From assembly GCA_947452005.1 (NCBI GenBank), contig CANGBC010000003.1:124001-188000 (forward strand): a stretch of DNA of 64,000 nucleotides, read 5' to 3'. A program made the translations under genes and the position numbers. The notes under the pieces are model-generated. The model saw only the letters and a program-made list of their open reading frames with translations, had not been told where the DNA came from and ran no database searches. Each line of letters opens with the position of its first letter. Position 1 is the stretch's first letter. Shown in pieces: positions 58,642 through 64,000 of the stretch. The DNA comes from Beijerinckiaceae bacterium (GTDB taxonomy: Bacteria; Pseudomonadota; Alphaproteobacteria; Rhizobiales; Beijerinckiaceae).

Positions 58642-60804
58642 CTACGCGTTGCGCACGACCAAGGCATCGAGTGCCACGCCGCCTTTTTCTGAAAGAAGAA
58701 ACGGATTGACGTCGATTTCGGCGATCACGCCGTCGGCATCCATCATCACATCTGACAAAGCGACCAGCGCCTTTGCAAGCGCCGCCTTATCGAGAACAGG
58801 GCGACCGCGATAGCCATTGGCAATGGTACCTGCTCTTGTGCGCGCAATGAGCTGCAAGGCGCCGGCCTCATCCAGTGGGCAAGCCGCCAAAGCGACATCG
58901 CGCGTCAATTCAAGATCAACACCGCCTGAGCCAAACAGAATGACCGGACCCATTTCAGGATCAAGCTTGGCCCCCAGCACGCATTCCAGCTTTCCTGAAG
59001 CCATTTCGGCAATCAGCACACCTTCAACCTGCGGCTTGTCCTTGAGCGCCGCCACATTGGCCATGATGGCGCGATAAGCATCGCGCACCGCCGCCTCATC
59101 TTTCAGATTGATCTTCACGCCGCCAATGTCCGACTTATGCGGAAGCGCAGCAGACACAATTTTGGCAACCACCGGATAGCCAATGCGCGCAGCCGCTTGC
59201 GCCGCACCATCTTCGCTTTTCACCAATTCCTCACGCGTGCCGGCCAAGCCATAGAGGCTGAGCAGGGCTTTGGACGAGACTTCGTCCAGCGTTGCAGCGC
59301 CCGATTGTTGCGCGAGCTGACGCAACAAAGCGCAACCATCATCATGAGGCGGTGAGCGCTTTGGCTCATCGGTATTGCCGAGATCAAACTGACGCGTGAT
59401 GGCCCGCATGGTGCGCAAAGCGCGATCAACTTCCTGCAGGAAGGGCAGATTGGTGAATTCAGCGCGCAGTGTGCGGCTGTAATCGCTCAAACCATAAGAA
59501 ATCATGCTGACATAAGCGATGGGTTTTTTGGCTTTGGCAGCCAGCGCATTCACCTCCCGCAAATTGCGCTCTTTGCGCTCTGTGCCAGCAGCGCGGGGCA
59601 ATTCTTCCTGCAAGAGAAGAATGTCGATTTCCGGATCGTCCAGCAAAATCTCGACGCAGCGCAGATAAGCGCCTTCTTTGGACAATGCCGCAAAGCCTGC
59701 ATCAAGCGGATTGCCAATGATCGAGCCCACCGAGAGAATCTCTTCAAGCTTCGTGCGCGTCACATCCGACAAAGGTTGGTAGGACATGCCACAAGCTTCA
59801 GCCGCGTCGAGCAACAGGCCGCGCATGCCGCCCGAGAATGTAATCGACCCCAAGCGCTTGCCTTGAGGGGCCGGCGCATGGACAAGAAATTCAACCGCCT
59901 CGACCATTTCATCGAGATTGCCGACACGAATCGCACCCGCACGGCCTGCCACCGCATCGAAGGCCTCCATGGAACCTGCCAGCGCGCCTGTGTGCGCAGC
60001 GGCTGCCGCGCGCCCTGCATCAGACGCACCAAGCTTCATGATGACAACATGCTTGCCAGCTGCACGCGCCATGCGCAGCGATTCCAAAAACGCCGCGCCA
60101 TCATGGACACTTTCCAGATAGCAGGAGATGACGCGCACATCAGAAACGCCTGCGAAATAGGCGATATAATCAGCCGTGGTGAGGCCTGTCTCATTGCCGC
60201 TGGTGATCGCCGCTTGCGTATCCACGCCGCGCTCTTCAAGCGAGCGCTTGATGGCCATCACAATGCCGCCCGATTGGCCAAGCACAGCGACAGGCCCGTG
60301 CGACAATTGCTGCTGGCGATCATCGGGCATTGAAAAGAAACGTGCCGCCGCATTGAAATTGCCAAGGCAATTGGGGCCTGACACCGCAAGGCCGGTCTCC
60401 TTAATGGTCTTGCGCAAGGCTTCCGCAAGCGCCGGACCATCAGCTTCGGTCGATTCTTCAAAGCCCGATGTCATAACAGTGGCAGAACGTGCGCCAGCTG
60501 CGGCACCATCGCGCAAGACACCGGGCACAACTTTGGCCGGTGCCAACACGACGAGATGATCCGGCTTTTCAGGCATATCGGCAAAAGTGCGATAGCAGCG
60601 TGTCTCCCAAACTGTGTCGCGCGTCGGATTGAACGGGAAAACCTGACCCTGATAGCCATAGCGCTTGAGATTGCGCCAAACGCGTTGCGGCCAATTGCCG
60701 GGCTTGTCGGTCGCGCCAATGATGACGACATTTTTGGGGTTGAGAAGCGCTTCGACTTTCCTGGCGCCCTCGCGCAGTTTTTCCTGCGTCTTGGTCTGGC
60801 TCAT
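58642..60804 (-). CDS. ADP-forming (NDP-forming) acyl-CoA synthetase, FerA-like size and architecture
   Basis: 720 aa: CoA-binding (NPKNVVIIGATDKPGNWPQRVWRNLKRYGY), succinyl-CoA ligase-like (SGPNCLGNFN, GPVAVLGQSGGIVMAI), C-terminal ATP-grasp (GYPVVAKIVSAALPHKSDIGGVKINLKDE). Confidence 0.92.
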   Translation of the reverse strand: MSQTKTQEKLREGARKVEALLNPKNVVIIGATDKPGNWPQRVWRNLKRYGYQGQVFPFNPTRDTVWETRCYRTFADMPEKPDHLVVLAPAKVVPGVLRDGAAAGARSATVMTSGFEESTEADGPALAEALRKTIKETGLAVSGPNCLGNFNAAARFFSMPDDRQQQLSHGPVAVLGQSGGIVMAIKRSLEERGVDTQAAITSGNETGLTTADYIAYFAGVSDVRVISCYLESVHDGAAFLESLRMARAAGKHVVIMKLGASDAGRAAAAAHTGALAGSMEAFDAVAGRAGAIRVGNLDEMVEAVEFLVHAPAPQGKRLGSITFSGGMRGLLLDAAEACGMSYQPLSDVTRTKLEEILSVGSIIGNPLDAGFAALSKEGAYLRCVEILLDDPEIDILLLQEELPRAAGTERKERNLREVNALAAKAKKPIAYVSMISYGLSDYSRTLRAEFTNLPFLQEVDRALRTMRAITRQFDLGNTDEPKRSPPHDDGCALLRQLAQQSGAATLDEVSSKALLSLYGLAGTREELVKSEDGAAQAAARIGYPVVAKIVSAALPHKSDIGGVKINLKDEAAVRDAYRAIMANVAALKDKPQVEGVLIAEMASGKLECVLGAKLDPEMGPVILFGSGGVDLELTRDVALAACPLDEAGALQLIARTRAGTIANGYRGRPVLDKAALAKALVALSDVMMDADGVIAEIDVNPFLLSEKGGVALDALVVRNA

Positions 60805-60810
60805 GTCACA

Positions 60811-62574
60811 TCAACCCTGTCCGTAAAGCCCGACACCGGAGCGGCGAGCGGAGAAATAAAAGATCAAAGCCACTGCCGTCATGGCGAGGCTCCAGAGCAA
60901 GCCAAGGGCTGCCAGTTCTGGCCCCTGCCCGTTGCTCCACAGATCAAACATGGCGACAGCCATGGTCTGCGATGACGGACCCGACAGAAGCACCGGAAGC
61001 GTCAAAACGCGCGTCGACAACAGAAAGATGAAGAGCCAACCCGCCACAAGCGAGGGCGCCAGCAGCGGGAAAACAATGCGGCGAAAGGCCAGAAAAGGCG
61101 ATGCGCCAGACACGGCCGCTGCTTCTTCCAGTTCACGATGCACCTGCAGCATGCCCGCATAAGAATAGCGAATGCCATAGGGCAGATAATTGATGATGAA
61201 GGCCCAGACGATGATCCAGATCGTGCCGTAAATGCCAATTGGTGTGGCCAAGAAGAATTGCATCACGCCCACGCCCAGCACAATGCCGGGAAACACCAAT
61301 GGCACCGTGCCCAATTGATCGACCATACGCGCGCCAGGAAGCTTGCGCACACTGAGCCAGGCGGCAACGGCCGTGATCACCATGACAATCGTTGCTGTCA
61401 CCACCGCCACCAGCAGCGTATTGCCAAGCAGAGACAGATAGCGATCAGACTCAAAAATGCGGATGTAATGTTTGAAGCTCAGCAGTTTGAAAGCTGACGC
61501 GCGGACCGTTTGATAAAACGGCAGAAGCGAGGCCCAGACCAGAACCAGCATCGGCAGGATCAACAGGCAGAGGAAATTCAGGATCAGAATCGCGCCACCC
61601 AGCGGGCGGTATTTGCCCAGCGGAATTCGATTGGGTCGGAAATTCTTGCCTGTGATCGTCGCAAACCGCTCTGCGTTTCGCGTCAGGCGTCCATAATACC
61701 AGAGCAGGACAGCAACCACGCACAGTAACAATGTCGACAAAGTGCTGGCCGAGCCAACATCTGGCGGCATGGTCCGGTGCATCATCTCATAAATATCGGT
61801 GGTCAGCACATGGATGCGACCCGGCAGACCAACCAGAGCTGGAACCTCAAAAGCCTCTACCGTGCGAATGAACACCAGCATGGCCAGCGCCACGACGGAT
61901 GGCAGTGACAATCGGAACGTGATCCGCCGCATCGTTTGCCATGTGCCGGCCCCGCTCATGCGCGCCGCTTCTTCCAAATCTGGGTTGAAATTGCGCAGCG
62001 TCGAGCCCAGCAGAAGGAAGACAAGCGGCGACCACAAAAGGCCCTCGATCAGGATCATGCCGCCGAGCCCGTAAACATTGATCAGAACGTCAGTCTCACC
62101 CGTCAATTCGCGATACCAAGAATTGATCGGGCCCGAGCGGGCAAGCAACAAAAGCCACGCGCTTGTATAGAGCACATAAGGCGTGCCCAGCGAGATGATG
62201 GTGGTCAGATAGGCAAGCGGCTTGAACGGCGTATCGGTGCGCTCAACGAGCCATGCATTCACGCCGCCAATCAGCAGAGCCAATAGCGCGCTGCCGAATG
62301 CAAAGGCGAAGGAATTGAAGGCGCTCATCCAGATGCCACGCTGCGACAGCACGAGGGCAAAACGATGTAGGCTGATATGCGTCTCGCCATTTTGCGTGAC
62401 GGTGAGTGCGCCTTTGATCAGGAAGACAAGCGGCGGCAGAACGAGGATGGCAAAAATGGCGGCGATGATCAGGACGAGAATGACACGCTCATCGCGTGGC
62501 AGGAACCGCGCAAACATGCCCCGCGTGTCTTGCTCGACCCCTTTCACCGCAGCTTCACTCATCGATTCACTCAC
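60811..62574 (-). CDS. Fbp/AfuB-type ABC transporter permease (fused two-domain)
   Basis: 587 aa; EAA-like motifs LEEAARMSGAGTWQTMRRITFRLSLP and LEEAAAVSGASPFLAFRRIVFPLL. Confidence 0.92.
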   Translation of the reverse strand: MSESMSEAAVKGVEQDTRGMFARFLPRDERVILVLIIAAIFAILVLPPLVFLIKGALTVTQNGETHISLHRFALVLSQRGIWMSAFNSFAFAFGSALLALLIGGVNAWLVERTDTPFKPLAYLTTIISLGTPYVLYTSAWLLLLARSGPINSWYRELTGETDVLINVYGLGGMILIEGLLWSPLVFLLLGSTLRNFNPDLEEAARMSGAGTWQTMRRITFRLSLPSVVALAMLVFIRTVEAFEVPALVGLPGRIHVLTTDIYEMMHRTMPPDVGSASTLSTLLLCVVAVLLWYYGRLTRNAERFATITGKNFRPNRIPLGKYRPLGGAILILNFLCLLILPMLVLVWASLLPFYQTVRASAFKLLSFKHYIRIFESDRYLSLLGNTLLVAVVTATIVMVITAVAAWLSVRKLPGARMVDQLGTVPLVFPGIVLGVGVMQFFLATPIGIYGTIWIIVWAFIINYLPYGIRYSYAGMLQVHRELEEAAAVSGASPFLAFRRIVFPLLAPSLVAGWLFIFLLSTRVLTLPVLLSGPSSQTMAVAMFDLWSNGQGPELAALGLLWSLAMTAVALIFYFSARRSGVGLYGQG

Positions 62575-63608
62575 CTGAACAGGCTTTTGAAGACTTCAGC
62601 CCAGCGCGGCATTTCCTTGTCGATCTCTTCTGGCGTTTTGTAGATAGCCTTGAACTTTTCGCCATCAGGACGCAACGCGAGGTCATTGGGCGGCACATTG
62701 GGGTCAACCGGAAGATAATCGGCATCGCGATAGATCTTCTGCCCGTCTTCGGAGAGCAAGAACTCCAGCAACAAGCGCCCGGCATTGGGATGGGGCGCAT
62801 CCTTCGTCACTGATATCACCGAGAGTACGGCGAGCGCCGGGTTCATCGGGATCCAGTCAACAGGGGCACCTTTGGCCGCACTGATCACCGCGTGATTGTT
62901 GAAAATATTGAGCGCGATCGCATATTCGCCAGCAATGACCTGATCAAGCACCTGGCGTGCAGCGACTGCGAGGCCAGAGGGATTCTGCTTCGCCAATTCG
63001 CGCAGATAGGCCATTCCTTTTTCTTCGCCCATGGATGCCAGCACAATGCCAACAAAGCCCGGACCTGCCGAGGACGACGCCGTCGAGTTCCAGGCGATCT
63101 TGCCTTTGTATTTGGGGTCCAGCAGATCCTGGAAAGTTTTGGGTTCCGTTCCCTTTTTGATGAGCTCGGTGTTGAAGCCGGGCGTCAGCACATAGAGATT
63201 GGTCGCGACCCAATAGCCTTCGGGATCGATATAGGATTTTGGCAAGCGCTTGGCGCTTTCAGGAATCCATTGCGCAGGGATCTTTTCGCTCTTTAGCGCA
63301 GCGGTTGCGCCTGTGCCATCGAAGACATCAACCTGCATTTTGCCCGCGCGCGCTTCATTGAGCACGCGCAGCGCCACTTCGTTTGAATTGGCGCGCACAT
63401 AATTGACCTTGATGCCGTAGCGCTTTTCAAAAGCCTGAGCAGCGGGCCGCGCAAATTGATCGATGATCTGTGTTGTGTACCACGTCACCTGCCCCTCTTT
63501 TTTCGCAGCATCAATCAACGCCTGATCGAGTGCGGCGGCAGGATGCACAAAAGCCGCCATGGTTGCGGCCAGTATCAAAAAACGGCGATGAAAAGCACGA
63601 GGTGCCAC
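62571..63608 (-). CDS. ABC transporter substrate-binding protein (iron(III)-type, family 1)
   Basis: AKKEGQVTWYTTQIIDQFARPAAQAFEKRYGIKVNYVRANSNEVALRVLNEARAGKMQVDVFDGTG; ATGA overlap with permease. Confidence 0.9.
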   Translation of the reverse strand: MAPRAFHRRFLILAATMAAFVHPAAALDQALIDAAKKEGQVTWYTTQIIDQFARPAAQAFEKRYGIKVNYVRANSNEVALRVLNEARAGKMQVDVFDGTGATAALKSEKIPAQWIPESAKRLPKSYIDPEGYWVATNLYVLTPGFNTELIKKGTEPKTFQDLLDPKYKGKIAWNSTASSSAGPGFVGIVLASMGEEKGMAYLRELAKQNPSGLAVAARQVLDQVIAGEYAIALNIFNNHAVISAAKGAPVDWIPMNPALAVLSVISVTKDAPHPNAGRLLLEFLLSEDGQKIYRDADYLPVDPNVPPNDLALRPDGEKFKAIYKTPEEIDKEMPRWAEVFKSLFR

Positions 63609-63638
63609 GATCTTTCTCCAAGCAACGGAGAGATTAAA

Positions 63639-63665
63639 GCATGGGCCGGAAAAACCGGCCCATGC
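63639..63665 (-). terminator. perfect hairpin between HCHL-like gene and SBP gene
   Basis: GCATGGGCCGG-AAAAA-CCGGCCCATGC; short T-run on minus strand. Confidence 0.55.
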
Positions 63666-63681
63666 GATTCATGTCAGATGA

Positions 63682-63999
63682 TCAGCGCTTAAATTCGCCC
63701 AGACCTGGCTTGAACACCTTGTCGTCGAGGAACATCTTCATCGCCTTCTGGCGACCACCCTCTGGATCGACATGCTTCAGCGCGTCGCTCTTGGCGTTGA
63801 GATAATCCATCGCCTGATCCTTGGTCATGCGGCGAACCATGCGCACGCATTCCTTGGTGTATTTCACCGCGGCCGGGCTCTTGGCTTCGAGCTTGCGGGC
63901 AAGCTCCATCACTTCGGCGCGCAGATTTTCGACCGGCACAGATTTGTTGACGAATTTCATCGCCGCCGCTTCTTTGCCCGAGAAGCGATCACCCGTGAC
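63682..63999 (-). CDS. enoyl-CoA hydratase superfamily, p-hydroxycinnamoyl-CoA hydratase/lyase-like C-terminus (truncated by window edge)
   Basis: Open to window edge: VTGDRFSGKEAAAMKFVNKSVPVENLRAEVMELARKL...QAMDYLNAKSDALKHVDPEGGRQKAMKMFLDDKVFKPGLGEFKR; the final segment is characteristic of HCHL/Ech proteins. Confidence 0.82.
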   Translation of the reverse strand, partial: VTGDRFSGKEAAAMKFVNKSVPVENLRAEVMELARKLEAKSPAAVKYTKECVRMVRRMTKDQAMDYLNAKSDALKHVDPEGGRQKAMKMFLDDKVFKPGLGEFKR

Positions 64000-64000
64000 G

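Overview
This window looks chromosomal and alphaproteobacterial (probably Hyphomicrobiales): high GC, usg, a GlnII-type glutamine synthetase, and dispersed GC-rich palindromic intergenic repeats. It is densely coding, with no rRNA, tRNA, CRISPR, transposase or phage genes recognised. The left part (about 0-25 kb) is mostly housekeeping, transport and stress: malonyl-CoA decarboxylase (truncated), a split chromate transporter, an M3 peptidase, amtB, a two-subunit molybdenum hydroxylase, ahpCF/oxyR, and an ArsR-YeeE/YedE sulfur locus. The right part (about 25-64 kb) is rich in catabolic genes: six Bug/TctC solute-binding proteins without TctAB partners, pcaGH, an FAD monooxygenase, a hydantoinase-like hyuAB operon, an enolase-superfamily enzyme, and three paralogous double-cupin proteins. 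It also has two Fbp-type ABC permeases with three cognate binding proteins but no ATPase, an ADP-forming acyl-CoA ligase, and the C-terminus of a p-hydroxycinnamoyl-CoA hydratase/lyase-like protein. The best candidate for something under-described is the 51-64 kb double-cupin / Fbp-type transporter / FerA-like ligase / HCHL cluster. Other notable signals are sigma-54-like promoters upstream of amtB and glnII, a perfect palindrome abutting the ArsR start codon, inverted-repeat operators at the oxyR/ahpC and LysR/pirin intergenic regions, and an unlisted 43-aa membrane microprotein ORF. All family assignments are from reading the sequence; no database search was run.
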